Origin: a virus
Reading direction: 5' to 3' (one strand)
Virus record (IMG/VR): IMGVR_UViG_3300012036_000010
Coordinates: 1-32,370 of that record
Length of the DNA stretch: 32,370 nt
Positions 7,404 through 15,991 of this stretch are shown here, one piece after another. Positions within the stretch are counted from its first letter, which is position 1, and each line of letters starts with the position of its first letter. The position numbers and the translations under genes are program-made. The notes beneath the pieces were generated by a model. It saw only the letters and a list, made by a program, of their open reading frames with translations. It was not told the origin of the DNA and did not search any database.

Positions 7404-8315
7404 ATGGCCGCATGTGACTGCTATCTAGCAAATTCATTTCCACGAATAAGTGGTCGAACTGGTAATCTAGTCGACCTCAACGTGGACTTCTACAACAACG
7501 GACGACTCGATGATCCATTCTGGATTCAAAGAGTCGAGATCTACCGTTGTAAAGTAGCTCCCGAAAATCTGGAAGCTGTGATCCCATTCGCCGACTGCGG
7601 AGATCCCCTATATCCAGCACCAGCCTGCCAAGAAACATTGCCAATAGACATCGGACAATGCGGAACAGCACCACCACCCGATGGTATCCCAATCCCAGGG
7701 AAATATCACCTACCATTCCTTATCCCATCAGACTTCAAAGCCCCAGAGGTCTACATCGACGTCTGGTACTTCTACCCACGTAACCCATGCATCGGCGACC
7801 AATGTCCAGCCGAATGCCCACCAGACGTTCCGGTCACATCCGGCACCAACCCACCATGTGACTGCACCGACCCAATCTACGAAGACCAACTCGTTACATG
7901 CTGCCACCGATTTTGGGTCTACCCAGACGCATGGCTCTGCAACGATGGCCTACAAACCATCAACTTCGGTTTCGAACCTCTCAATGTTCGATTCAACAGC
8001 CCCGAAGTCAAGCCTCTCGAAGTTGGTCTGATCCCGCTGCCGGTTTACTCCTACAACAAGAATCTCGTAGACCCATTGATTCCTTTTCTGAAGGCATCTA
8101 TTACGGTCGGTACGCAGTATTGCGATGTTCTGGTCCAAGATGCTGAAATGGATCTTGGGTTCCGTCAAGGCAATTATCGAACCAACCCATGGGTTGTGAA
8201 ATGGAACCTCGACACTAGCACCTTCATTCGCGGGACTTACTGGTACCAGATCAAATTGACACTGCCAGATGGAACCACACGTGTTAGTAAGAAATTCTGG
8301 TTCGAAATTCGCTAA
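7404..8315 (+). CDS. cysteine-rich protein, likely structural, function unknown
   Basis: This 303-residue protein has 15 cysteines, nearly all in its first two thirds, and is also rich in proline (segments such as NPCIGDQCPAECPPDVPV). The last third lacks this and is strand-rich, ending GTTRVSKKFWFEIR. There is no signal peptide or membrane segment. So many cysteines in a cytoplasmically made phage protein suggests metal binding or a compact disulfide-stabilised virion part; neither is proven. The ATG at 7404 follows AGGTGA. It stands between a terminator and a primase-like gene inside the tail region, which favours a tail or virion part. I do not recognise the family. Confidence 0.75.
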   Translation: MAACDCYLANSFPRISGRTGNLVDLNVDFYNNGRLDDPFWIQRVEIYRCKVAPENLEAVIPFADCGDPLYPAPACQETLPIDIGQCGTAPPPDGIPIPGKYHLPFLIPSDFKAPEVYIDVWYFYPRNPCIGDQCPAECPPDVPVTSGTNPPCDCTDPIYEDQLVTCCHRFWVYPDAWLCNDGLQTINFGFEPLNVRFNSPEVKPLEVGLIPLPVYSYNKNLVDPLIPFLKASITVGTQYCDVLVQDAEMDLGFRQGNYRTNPWVVKWNLDTSTFIRGTYWYQIKLTLPDGTTRVSKKFWFEIR

Positions 8316-8331
8316 CACCCACACAGGTGTT
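8314..8331 (+). promoter_or_regulatory. short hairpin between the Cys-rich and primase-like genes
   Basis: AACACC (8314-8319) and GGTGTT (8326-8331) form a 6-base stem with a 6-base loop. The right arm covers the AGGTG that would serve as ribosome site for the gene at 8340, so the stem could lower its translation; followed by ATTATT, it could also be a weak terminator. Confidence 0.3.
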
Positions 8332-8339
8332 ATTATTGT

Positions 8340-9464
8340 ATGCGGTACAATATTCCACCTGAACGAATCGAAGCCTGGGTAAGGGCCAATTTCAAGGTCC
8401 ACAAGACCCGAAAGAATGGTGACGAACTGGTCATTATCAACCCCCTAACCGGGCACGATAAACCACGTTTGAACATCAATCTCAATGGCTCTCTGCACGA
8501 CTGGGGCGGAGACGAATGGGCGGGCGACCGCAATCCCAAAACCGGGAAACGCCCCTGCCATATAATCCGATTCGTTCAGCTATACCGCAACACGAGCTTC
8601 CGTGAGGCTCTCCGTGAACTCGTGGGAGACGCAAGCCTCTCACACGCCTATCAGTCTTCAGGTGCAACGGAAACTAAAGAAGAAGCCACGGAGACGTTTT
8701 CGATAGAGATCCCCTCCGGGTTTCGTCCTCTTAATAACCCAGACAGCCTCGCAAAACGCCCCCTCTGGAATTATCTATTATCTCGTGGCTACACCGAGCA
8801 CGAGATCCTAGAACAGAACCTCCACTTTCGAGGCTCGGATATCCTTTGGTTGTACACAGAGTTCGGCGATCTTGTGTACATGCAGAGCCGGAACATCTAT
8901 AACAAGCAGTTCTGGTTTCCTTCTACTGATGTCAGGAACGCCAAGGACGAGAAGATTGGCGAATTAGAAGTGACTCGTGATCATGTTTTGTACGGCTTCG
9001 ACGAATGTCCAAGGGCCGAGTACATCATTCTCACCGAGTCGATCTTCGATCAGAATACTCTTGGGCGGCACGCTTTGTCTTCCGGTGGGGTGATTCTAAC
9101 TGATGGTCAATTGAAACGGATTAAGTTGATAGGCCCCCGTCAGGGCGTTGTGCTTGCACCTGACAATGATAAACCGGCTATTGAGAGTGTTATGGAGAAT
9201 GGTCCGAGGCTGGCGAATATGGGGTATAAGGTATTCTTTTCGATTCCTCCGCAGCTTCCGTACATAAAGAATGGCGAGGAAGTGTTCACGAAGGATTGGA
9301 ATGAGCTTTATACGGGATTAAAATTAACGAAACCCCAGATCGTTGCAACAATGAATCAGAGGTTGGTTCCTTTCACTGAGAAGAGCCGCCTCCAGTTACG
9401 TCAAATGGTTTTTAGACAAGGCAAGGCACAGAAACATGTCCACCGCAGCTCATTCCTCTCATGA
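8340..9464 (+). CDS. TOPRIM primase-like protein
   Basis: This 374-residue protein looks like a DnaG-type phage primase without a helicase part. The TOPRIM fold is seen in residues about 225-325: the acidic strand IILTESIFDQ (Glu 233), then VVLAPDNDKPA with the D-x-D pair (Asp 275 and 277), and later FTKDWNEL (Lys 318, Asp 319). The N-terminal part has INPLTGHDKPRLNINL and SLHDWGGDEW, resembling the substrate-side domain of primases, but without a CHC2-type zinc cysteine set, which is an oddity. It would make primers for lagging-strand synthesis, or be a relative with another nucleotidyl transfer role. It lies inside the tail gene region, where replication genes are unusual. The 3' end overlaps the next gene by 29 bases. 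Confidence 0.7.
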   Translation: MRYNIPPERIEAWVRANFKVHKTRKNGDELVIINPLTGHDKPRLNINLNGSLHDWGGDEWAGDRNPKTGKRPCHIIRFVQLYRNTSFREALRELVGDASLSHAYQSSGATETKEEATETFSIEIPSGFRPLNNPDSLAKRPLWNYLLSRGYTEHEILEQNLHFRGSDILWLYTEFGDLVYMQSRNIYNKQFWFPSTDVRNAKDEKIGELEVTRDHVLYGFDECPRAEYIILTESIFDQNTLGRHALSSGGVILTDGQLKRIKLIGPRQGVVLAPDNDKPAIESVMENGPRLANMGYKVFFSIPPQLPYIKNGEEVFTKDWNELYTGLKLTKPQIVATMNQRLVPFTEKSRLQLRQMVFRQGKAQKHVHRSSFLS

Positions 9465-9813
9465 TGATGGTCTTAAATGGTCCCGCGAAGAGATCAGTGC
9501 GTGGCTTGATGCTCAATGCCCAGAGCTACAAAAGACTTGCCGTGAACTTGGTCGCAAGTGGGCACAAGAAGGTAGGGACTTGGTCGCTGGCTTCAACATT
9601 GTCCGTTACGTATGGGAAAAGGATTTCGAGGCTAGGGCACAAGCTGCTCGTCAGCCCCGTCAGCCCGCGATTCAGTCTCAGTCTTCGGCTCCAGGATTCC
9701 TTGGCGTTGTGCAAGATTACTACCTTGCTCGTCAGGAAGCTAGGATCTACGATAATCTGGCCAATATGGATCAGATGTGGAATGGAAAGCGGAAATCAAT
9801 GTGGGCTCCTTGA
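9436..9813 (+). CDS. small protein of unknown function
   Basis: This 125-residue protein begins inside the end of the primase-like gene (29-base overlap, different frame) with AAGGCA a few bases before ATG 9436. The first 70 residues look helical and charged (WSREEISAWLDAQCPELQKT), followed by a Gln/Pro/Ala linker (ARQPRQPAIQSQSSAP) and a second helical stretch with Tyr and Arg. A short hairpin GGCTC-CTT-GAGCC (9804-9816) covers its stop codon. The overlap suggests coupling with the primase-like gene. I do not recognise the family. Confidence 0.7.
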   Translation: MSTAAHSSHDDGLKWSREEISAWLDAQCPELQKTCRELGRKWAQEGRDLVAGFNIVRYVWEKDFEARAQAARQPRQPAIQSQSSAPGFLGVVQDYYLARQEARIYDNLANMDQMWNGKRKSMWAP

Positions 9814-9852
9814 GCCTAGCGATCCGAGCAAGAGGTAGCCCCAACGGCAGCC

Positions 9853-11313
9853 TCAGACAGAATCCAGTGTGCCTAATAACAATTTGTTGTGACCAGCATC
9901 CCAAATTCTTCGGAAACCATTCATAAACATGTTTTCGGCTTCGGTTTTGTTTGGATCGAATTTATCCAATTTTTCTTTGAGTTTGTGTTTTTGATACTGG
10001 ATTCTATTATAAACAGAGTTGGATTTTATGTATTGGTAGTTCGGTCTGGTTTGGTCTATTAACTTAAAACCGGATCTAATGTAACTCATACCTTGTGAAA
10101 ATCTTCTATCTGCATAGGTCATGATTGAAATGGGTTTATAGTCTGTTACAAACCTTTTAATCATTTTATCCAGACCCCCAACAATAACACAATCTCGGTC
10201 ATATGCTGTCCTGATTATTTCCCATTGATGTTTTTTGTGTGGCGATAGCGAAAAAACCGCTACCAATTTAGAAGAAAACCACATCCCATATACAATCTTA
10301 GCTGATCTATAACCATGCATGTGATTATTATTCAAAAAATCGATTGATTCTTTGTTGGAGATCTTTTTAATCACACATTTTCTAGCGAATATCCTATTAG
10401 ACATACCAATTTTCGATTTTATCATTGATATGATTAGGTCTATGTTACCAATGACTTCCTGATCGGTAAATTGCAATAACATAATATTATTTGCTGCAGC
10501 TAGATCGCATTTCGTTTTGTGTTTGTATTTCTCTTTGTGCAGTTCTGGTCTATTGTACGAATGATAGTATATCCCATTACACTCTATTCCAATATTATAG
10601 TCTGGAATTAAGATGTCTATTTCATATGGTGATATGGCTTTCCTATCCTCTGTGATTATTGATACCCCCAATTTCGAGATGGCATTTTCTAGGTCGTTTT
10701 GACATTTGCTCGCCCCACATCTTCTACATCCTACTATACCACTACAATGTGCTGAAGCAAATTGTTCGAATTTACCATGTTCTGGGCATACTATCTCTAC
10801 TTTTTTGCCTGAGCCAGTATATTTTGATATAGAATAGTCATATTCATTTTTCTGAGATTGTCTCGATTTTTCAATAAATTCTTCTCTTGAGGCTACTAAT
10901 TGATCTTTGATACTTATTCGAGCACATTTGGGGCAATTACCTGGTTTGTTCTTAGAAAAATGTCTAGATGGCAATACTTCGAAATCACCATGTAATTTAC
11001 ATGTTATTGTTATTTTGGTTTTGGAATCAACATATGTTGATTTGCTGTAATCATATCTGCTTCCATGTTTTTCTTTAGATTTTTCTAAGAAGTTGCTTAA
11101 AGACTTTTGGTGATGTTTGTCAGCAATGCTTTTTCCGCATTTTTGGCATCCATATTTAGATTGAAGATGTATACCCGCTTTTTGTTCAAATTTGCCGTGT
11201 TTTGGACAAATTATCAAGACTGTGGATCGCAATGTTTGACAATCGACCAGTGAATAATCGAATTTGTCTCCATGTCTTTTTCTAGCTCTTTCAATGAATT
11301 GTTGATTATTCAT
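9853..11313 (-). CDS. free-standing homing endonuclease with three zinc-finger repeats and a Vsr-like nuclease domain
   Basis: This 486-residue protein has three N-terminal repeats of the type seen in phage homing nucleases: each has a hGxxYDYS-like start, a C-x-x-H-G-x-F segment and a C-x-x-C pair (Cys 36/His 39/Cys 56/59; 105/108/127/130; 176/179/196/199). A nuclease part follows, with ENAISKLG at 210, YEIDILIP at 230-237 and IGIECNGIYYHS at 241-252, which resembles the Vsr or very short patch repair fold. The remaining 200 residues are probably for DNA recognition. It is much more AT-rich than its neighbours, lies on the opposite strand and has gaps of about 40 and 58 bases on its sides, all signs of a selfish insertion. 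Flanking genes appear whole, so it sits between genes, not within an intron. Confidence 0.88.
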   Translation of the reverse strand: MNNQQFIERARKRHGDKFDYSLVDCQTLRSTVLIICPKHGKFEQKAGIHLQSKYGCQKCGKSIADKHHQKSLSNFLEKSKEKHGSRYDYSKSTYVDSKTKITITCKLHGDFEVLPSRHFSKNKPGNCPKCARISIKDQLVASREEFIEKSRQSQKNEYDYSISKYTGSGKKVEIVCPEHGKFEQFASAHCSGIVGCRRCGASKCQNDLENAISKLGVSIITEDRKAISPYEIDILIPDYNIGIECNGIYYHSYNRPELHKEKYKHKTKCDLAAANNIMLLQFTDQEVIGNIDLIISMIKSKIGMSNRIFARKCVIKKISNKESIDFLNNNHMHGYRSAKIVYGMWFSSKLVAVFSLSPHKKHQWEIIRTAYDRDCVIVGGLDKMIKRFVTDYKPISIMTYADRRFSQGMSYIRSGFKLIDQTRPNYQYIKSNSVYNRIQYQKHKLKEKLDKFDPNKTEAENMFMNGFRRIWDAGHNKLLLGTLDSV

Positions 11314-11319
11314 AATCTT

Positions 11320-11333
11320 AGTAAATATAAAAG
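11320..11333 (+). promoter_or_regulatory. candidate late promoter before the tape measure gene
   Basis: The gap 11314-11371 has AGTAAATA at 11320-11327 and, overlapping it, TATAAAAG at 11326-11333, each 6 of 8 to the T4 late box TATAAATA. A start of transcription near 11340 would leave a leader of about 30 bases before ATG 11372. A promoter would be needed here, because the upstream gene is on the other strand. On the minus strand the same AT-rich bases could serve the endonuclease gene. Confidence 0.35.
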
Positions 11334-11371
11334 GTTACTTATTGATTCTAACAAGATATTTTTGAGAAACG

Positions 11372-14300
11372 ATGGCATTTGATCCCAACCTATATGCAAT
11401 ACAAATAGCTCTTTCTATTGACTCTGGTGAGGCTTTTAAAGCTGTAGATGAGTTAGAAAGTAGAATTGGTGGTATTGAAGAGTCTCTGTCTCGTGCCCTC
11501 ACTCAGACTCTTTCTGGTGTGGTCGATGTGACGTCAGAGATTAGCCAATCTCTGGGTGCCATGACAGGCATTATTGATGATCAGAATCAACGGTACGTCG
11601 ATCAATTTGATCAATTAGGCGAGACTCTTGAACGAAATACTGAGGCTACCGATGAGATTCAGAAACAGTTCGATCTGAACGAAGATCTGCAAGAGATTCG
11701 AAAAGAAATGTTCGAGTTGGATGAAGAACGCCAACTTTTACAACAATTGGCTCTTGAGACGATTGCCAGTGAACAATTCTCCGCTCAAGAATTAGACGAT
11801 ATTTATCAGGCCATGGGTCTCACGCTTGAGGAGATTGATGAGTTACATGAGCGTCATGGCGATAATATCGACAGAAATACTACTGGGTCTAGAAGGTATC
11901 GCACCGAATTTCAAGAATTGCTTAGGACTATAGATCAAGTGTCTGATGCGATGTTCGCCAATGCAAATGCATTGGGGAACATGACCAAACAAGCTGAAGA
12001 CTTTGTAACAGCCAATTTCCGAGCATATGGAACTCAACACGATCTCTTGAATGCTGTTGCTCAGACTTCAGCTGAATATGGGGTGTTCACAGAACAAACT
12101 CAGGAAGCTTATAAAGAATTGATGGGAATTAAAGTCCCCATTCAACTTCTTGATGAGTATGCTGGAATGGTCGCTCAAACGTCTCGGATCACTGGGGTCA
12201 GTATTAAGGGCCTAGCAGAGTACACCCGCACGATGCGTGGGGCTGGTCTTGAGCTTGGTGATTTGGCATATGTCATGAATGTTACCACCGCTGCCCAGGA
12301 AGCTTTTGGCTTGACTGCCGCAGAAGTCAACAAGGTCTTGACAGAACAGCTCGATAAGCTTTCTTTGATGACGTCGATTTATGGTAACGAGGTCCCGGCT
12401 GATATGGCTGTGGCTCAATCGATGTTCGCAGGGCTAGCGAAACAGGCGGGAGCCACAGCCGAAGCTATCAGCAAGATCAATGAGATAATGTATGCCACAG
12501 GTTCCGAGGCTTTGGTACTTAATGGCAAATTGGGGCCGACATTCGGGGAGGGCACAGAAGGAAGAGCACAAGCTATCACTGATACTTTCAGCAAAATGGG
12601 CATGGAGCTTTATAATGCTCAGCAAAGTAGTGAGATGACCAGGGCTGAGCTTGATATGTTGACTATTCGATTGGGTGCTAAGGCTAAGGCCCTGGGTGGT
12701 AACATTGATATGGTAACATTCTACCGTAATCTGATTAAAGAGAGCGGCGGTACTATTGAAGGCATGACTGCCGCTATGGAGAATATGCGTGCTGAACATG
12801 TAAGAATACAAGATGAGCAAGCAGCATTCAATGACTCGATGAATACTCTTTATGCTTCAATTCAAGCATTAAATGCTTCGATATGGGCTTTGGTTTCACC
12901 TTTCGTGAATTTCATTGCTCAAGGCATGATCCCGATCATTAGTACAGCCGCCTTCTTGATTGATACGATCGGCAATGTTATTGGTATCTTTACCGGTCTT
13001 TGGGCAGCTTTAGAGGATCTAATCCCACCACTTTATTATGTGCGAATGGCTGCTGCCACCCTTGTTGCAGCATTCATTTTAATCCCGCCAATATTAACTG
13101 GGATTATCGGACTAATGAGCGTTGGAGCCAACGTATTCAATATATTCGGTGCTTCTATCGCTTTTGTGCAGACCAGAATGGCCGGGTTCTTCGCAAGAGC
13201 GTCAGTCGGATTAGCACAACTTGGCACAATGTTCATCTCGTTCATGACAACGCTCGGTGCCGGTCTTAATGCCCTAGGAATGGCTATAGCACCTGTCATG
13301 CTTCCGTTATTAGCATTAAGCGGAGCACTCTTATTAACGGCTACTGCTGCTTACGTGTTCGCTCAAGCGACCGCAATAATCGCTGAACAAGGATGGGCCG
13401 CTGCAGCCGCTATGGCTGGTATAGTCGTGTCAGTAGGATTACTAGGATTAGTCTTGGTCGGTCTTGCAACACTTGCCCAAGGCCCGATTGCATTGGGACT
13501 ATTGGCTATTAGTGTTGCTCTTCTAGCTGTTGGTGCCGCAGCTTACATGGTCGGAGCTGGTATCAATCTCGCGGCTACTGGAATGGCCACACTATTGAAT
13601 GCTATTCCCCCTGATATCGGGGCTCGATTCTTACAATTAGCAGCCGGACTCACGGCTCTATCATTAGTCGCCTATTTTGTCACACCCGGTTTACTATTAT
13701 TGGGGTACGGCTTGGCTGCTATTGCCTTACCAGCCTTCATGGCTGGCTATGGAATTCAATCTTTGGTAACTGGGCTACAAGCTTTGGCTGAGATCGAACT
13801 ACCCGATCTCGGGGGCAAACTGCTACTACTAGCAATTGAAATAGCAGCAGGGGCTTTGATTCTTAGTGCTGTGATGACCCCATTGGCCTTGGCTGGTGTT
13901 GGTCTGTACTTGTTTGCTACTGGACTTCAACAATTGTCTGGCTTTGAGGTTCCTGATCTTGGTGGTAAGTTGATTGCTATGGCTGGTGAACTCTGGGTTG
14001 GTGCTATTATTTTGGGTGCTGTGATGACCCCATTGGCTTTGGCTGGTGTTGGTCTGTACTTGTTCGCTACTGGGCTTCAGCAATTGTCTGGCTTCGAAGC
14101 TCCTGATCTTGGCGGTAAGTTGATTGCTTTGGCTGGTGAACTCTGGGTTGGTGCTATTATTTTGGGTGCTGTGATGACCCCATTGATGGTGGCTGGTGCT
14201 GCTATTTGGGTTTTCGCTAAAGGTTTGGAATCTCTGAGTGGTATTGAGATTGCCGGATTCGGTGGAAAATTAATTGATCTTGCTCTAGAGATGGCACTTG

Positions 14301-15073
14301 CTGCTGCGTTGATCTTGCCCGCTGCTGCCGTCTTGGCCATGTCTGCCCCGGCATTAATTGCTGCTGGTGCTTCGCTTGCTATTGGTGGCGGTGCAATGTT
14401 AATAGGCGCTATAGCACTTGGTTTCAGCACGAGTATGTTGAGTCGGGCCATTGAGAGTCTGGCTGGATCTAGTGAGATATTAGTTGGCTTTACTGCTGCG
14501 GCTGAAAGGTTCGCTGCTTTGAATTTTTCGGCTTTGAATAGTAGTGTTGTGCAGTTGGGCAATGTGTCTACTAATATGGTTAGTCACATTGATAGACTGG
14601 TGACTGCGGCTGTAAGAATGGAGAACACTCAAATTGATGCGAAAAACTTTGCTGATAGTCTTACAACTGCTGCTTCACAATTGGATGATGCGGCTAAATC
14701 ATTGCAAGGCCCTGCTGCCACTTTGACTACTGAGATTGACGGTATTGTTCAACAGGTTGAACGGTTGATAGCCGCTGAAGCTCAGATTAAGGAAATCGGT
14801 AACGATATTGCTGAGGTAATTCAACAGCCAGCCGATAATACTCAACAGCCTAATGAGATGCGTAATGTTGAGCGAGTCAATGAAGCGTTGAATGCTATGG
14901 TTGAAGTTAAACAAGACAATGGAGAAATGGTTGCTCTACTTGCCCGTCTCGTTGAACTTATGGAAGCTGAAGCTGAAGCTGAAGGTCGTAAAGACCGTGA
15001 GGGCTTCTTCCAGAATGAAGGTGGTAGTCAACCTAAAGGTGATAAATTTAAGGAAGCGGGGATCGACTTATGA
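11372..15073 (+). CDS. tail tape measure protein
   Basis: At 1233 residues this is the second-longest protein in the window. Residues about 30-170 are charged and helical (ESRIGGIEESLSRALTQTLS), residues 200-480 are a helical and Ala/Gly-rich domain, and residues about 510-1030 are a long run of hydrophobic helices with many Ala, Gly, Leu and Ile, typical of tape measure proteins whose length fixes tail length. The last 200 residues return to charged helices (QQVERLIAAEAQIKEI) and end in a polar tail. Within the hydrophobic part a 50-residue unit is repeated (residues 833-982). The ATG at 11372 follows GAGAAACG; the stop overlaps the next start in ATGA. Position after tube and chaperone genes supports the call. 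Confidence 0.9.
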   Translation: MAFDPNLYAIQIALSIDSGEAFKAVDELESRIGGIEESLSRALTQTLSGVVDVTSEISQSLGAMTGIIDDQNQRYVDQFDQLGETLERNTEATDEIQKQFDLNEDLQEIRKEMFELDEERQLLQQLALETIASEQFSAQELDDIYQAMGLTLEEIDELHERHGDNIDRNTTGSRRYRTEFQELLRTIDQVSDAMFANANALGNMTKQAEDFVTANFRAYGTQHDLLNAVAQTSAEYGVFTEQTQEAYKELMGIKVPIQLLDEYAGMVAQTSRITGVSIKGLAEYTRTMRGAGLELGDLAYVMNVTTAAQEAFGLTAAEVNKVLTEQLDKLSLMTSIYGNEVPADMAVAQSMFAGLAKQAGATAEAISKINEIMYATGSEALVLNGKLGPTFGEGTEGRAQAITDTFSKMGMELYNAQQSSEMTRAELDMLTIRLGAKAKALGGNIDMVTFYRNLIKESGGTIEGMTAAMENMRAEHVRIQDEQAAFNDSMNTLYASIQALNASIWALVSPFVNFIAQGMIPIISTAAFLIDTIGNVIGIFTGLWAALEDLIPPLYYVRMAAATLVAAFILIPPILTGIIGLMSVGANVFNIFGASIAFVQTRMAGFFARASVGLAQLGTMFISFMTTLGAGLNALGMAIAPVMLPLLALSGALLLTATAAYVFAQATAIIAEQGWAAAAAMAGIVVSVGLLGLVLVGLATLAQGPIALGLLAISVALLAVGAAAYMVGAGINLAATGMATLLNAIPPDIGARFLQLAAGLTALSLVAYFVTPGLLLLGYGLAAIALPAFMAGYGIQSLVTGLQALAEIELPDLGGKLLLLAIEIAAGALILSAVMTPLALAGVGLYLFATGLQQLSGFEVPDLGGKLIAMAGELWVGAIILGAVMTPLALAGVGLYLFATGLQQLSGFEAPDLGGKLIALAGELWVGAIILGAVMTPLMVAGAAIWVFAKGLESLSGIEIAGFGGKLIDLALEMALAAALILPAAAVLAMSAPALIAAGASLAIGGGAMLIGAIALGFSTSMLSRAIESLAGSSEILVGFTAAAERFAALNFSALNSSVVQLGNVSTNMVSHIDRLVTAAVRMENTQIDAKNFADSLTTAASQLDDAAKSLQGPAATLTTEIDGIVQQVERLIAAEAQIKEIGNDIAEVIQQPADNTQQPNEMRNVERVNEALNAMVEVKQDNGEMVALLARLVELMEAEAEAEGRKDREGFFQNEGGSQPKGDKFKEAGIDL
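13868..14317 (+). repeat. 150-base direct repeats inside the tape measure gene
   Basis: Units begin at 13868, 14018 and 14168 with GCTGTGATGACCCCATTG. The first two are nearly identical over their whole 150 bases; the third keeps the start and then diverges. A more diverged protein-level copy precedes the first (LPDLGGKL matching VPDLGGKL). Each unit codes for 50 residues, so copy changes would lengthen or shorten the tape in steps without frame loss. Confidence 0.9.
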
Positions 15074-15672
15074 GCAGCCGTTATTTAATCACAAAAGATA
15101 GCGAGATAATTGAAGACGTTCAATTATTCTTAGCATATCGTAGTCAACAGGTCGAATTTCAGTTTCCGCCAACGATCGAGAATGATTCAAGGCGTGTCAA
15201 CTGGAAAACCGATAATATTCCAGGCCGTGATCCAATTGCGGTTTATGAGAGCAACTCTGCTCGTGAGTTGACTTTGAAAATCGAGTATATCGTCGAAGAC
15301 CCGAGTGTTGAGAACAATGGGCAGATCTGGAGCATTGGTAAAATCAAGCAGCAGATTAATCTATTGAAAGGTTATTTCACTGGTGTGGTTGGTGCTCCGG
15401 CTAGAGAAGGTGGCAGTTTTGTGGCTGCTGGCTCTATGACAGCATACTTTTGGCATACTCGGATAACCGGTACTAGTGGTTGGAGTGTTCGTATTGGCAA
15501 TGTTAGCACATCATATAAAGGCCCGCAAATTGGTGGGGGTGGTGACAGTCATCCATTGAAGACCACTTTGAATGTGGATATTGCAACTGTGAGTTTTGGT
15601 ACGCCGGAAAATCCTGAGGCATATTGGGATGGTTTGAAGCCCTTCCCAGAATACGAGGACTTGTGGTTCTAA
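15070..15672 (+). CDS. tail tube/baseplate junction protein candidate
   Basis: This 200-residue protein follows the tape measure gene with an ATGA overlap. Its first half contains VEFQFPPTIENDSRRVNWKT and a segment NIPGRDPIAVYESNSARELT leading to a strand-rich LKIEYIVED, a pattern found in baseplate hub adaptor proteins that carry a tube-like domain, such as the LysM-type proteins coded next to the tape measure in many contractile tails. A clear LysM motif is not visible. It probably joins tube to baseplate; T4 gp48 or gp54 would be the functional counterpart. The match is by pattern and position only. Confidence 0.6.
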   Translation: MSSRYLITKDSEIIEDVQLFLAYRSQQVEFQFPPTIENDSRRVNWKTDNIPGRDPIAVYESNSARELTLKIEYIVEDPSVENNGQIWSIGKIKQQINLLKGYFTGVVGAPAREGGSFVAAGSMTAYFWHTRITGTSGWSVRIGNVSTSYKGPQIGGGGDSHPLKTTLNVDIATVSFGTPENPEAYWDGLKPFPEYEDLWF

Positions 15673-15673
15673 A

Positions 15674-15991
15674 ATGACAAGATATGATAACGCCGAAGAC
15701 GTCTATTACAGAGGGTCCGAAACCAAGGCCCGTCTTCGCAACTACTCTTGGCTGCGAGTCCGACCTATCGACTCAGATATTGGCGCTTTTAAAGTGACCA
15801 CTCAGACTGCCGGATCGCCTCGTCGCATAGCTCAACAGATTTATGGTGATCATCGCCTTTTTTGGGTTTTAGCATTATTTAACTCGCGATGGTACAGCGA
15901 TGCTAGAGCCACATCTGTATTGAATTGGCCCGTAGCTGGCCAGATTCTATATTATCCTAGACGATATGTCATCAATCCAACGTTGACTTAA
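15674..15991 (+). CDS. baseplate wedge protein (T4 gp53-like)
   Basis: This 105-residue protein has the features of the gp53/LysM-like wedge family: SPRRIAQQIYGDHRLFWVLA, an alternation of Ile-Ala, Tyr-Gly and Trp, then Leu and Asn (LFNSR), and a late WPVAGQILYYPRRYV, where Gly and Pro mark the end of the fold. In T4, gp53 staples neighbouring wedges together. The gene begins one base after the preceding stop and its own TAA overlaps the stop of the reverse-strand hub gene in TTAA (15988-15991). Confidence 0.8.
   Translation: MTRYDNAEDVYYRGSETKARLRNYSWLRVRPIDSDIGAFKVTTQTAGSPRRIAQQIYGDHRLFWVLALFNSRWYSDARATSVLNWPVAGQILYYPRRYVINPTLT

Noticed and set aside
9804-9816. Hairpin GGCTC-CTT-GAGCC as terminator
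   Set aside because: The stem has only five pairs with no T-run behind it and overlaps the stop codon region; too weak to call.
9814-11371. Group I intron carrying the endonuclease
   Set aside because: The genes on both sides have their own complete starts and stops, and the nuclease gene runs opposite to them; no split gene is seen.
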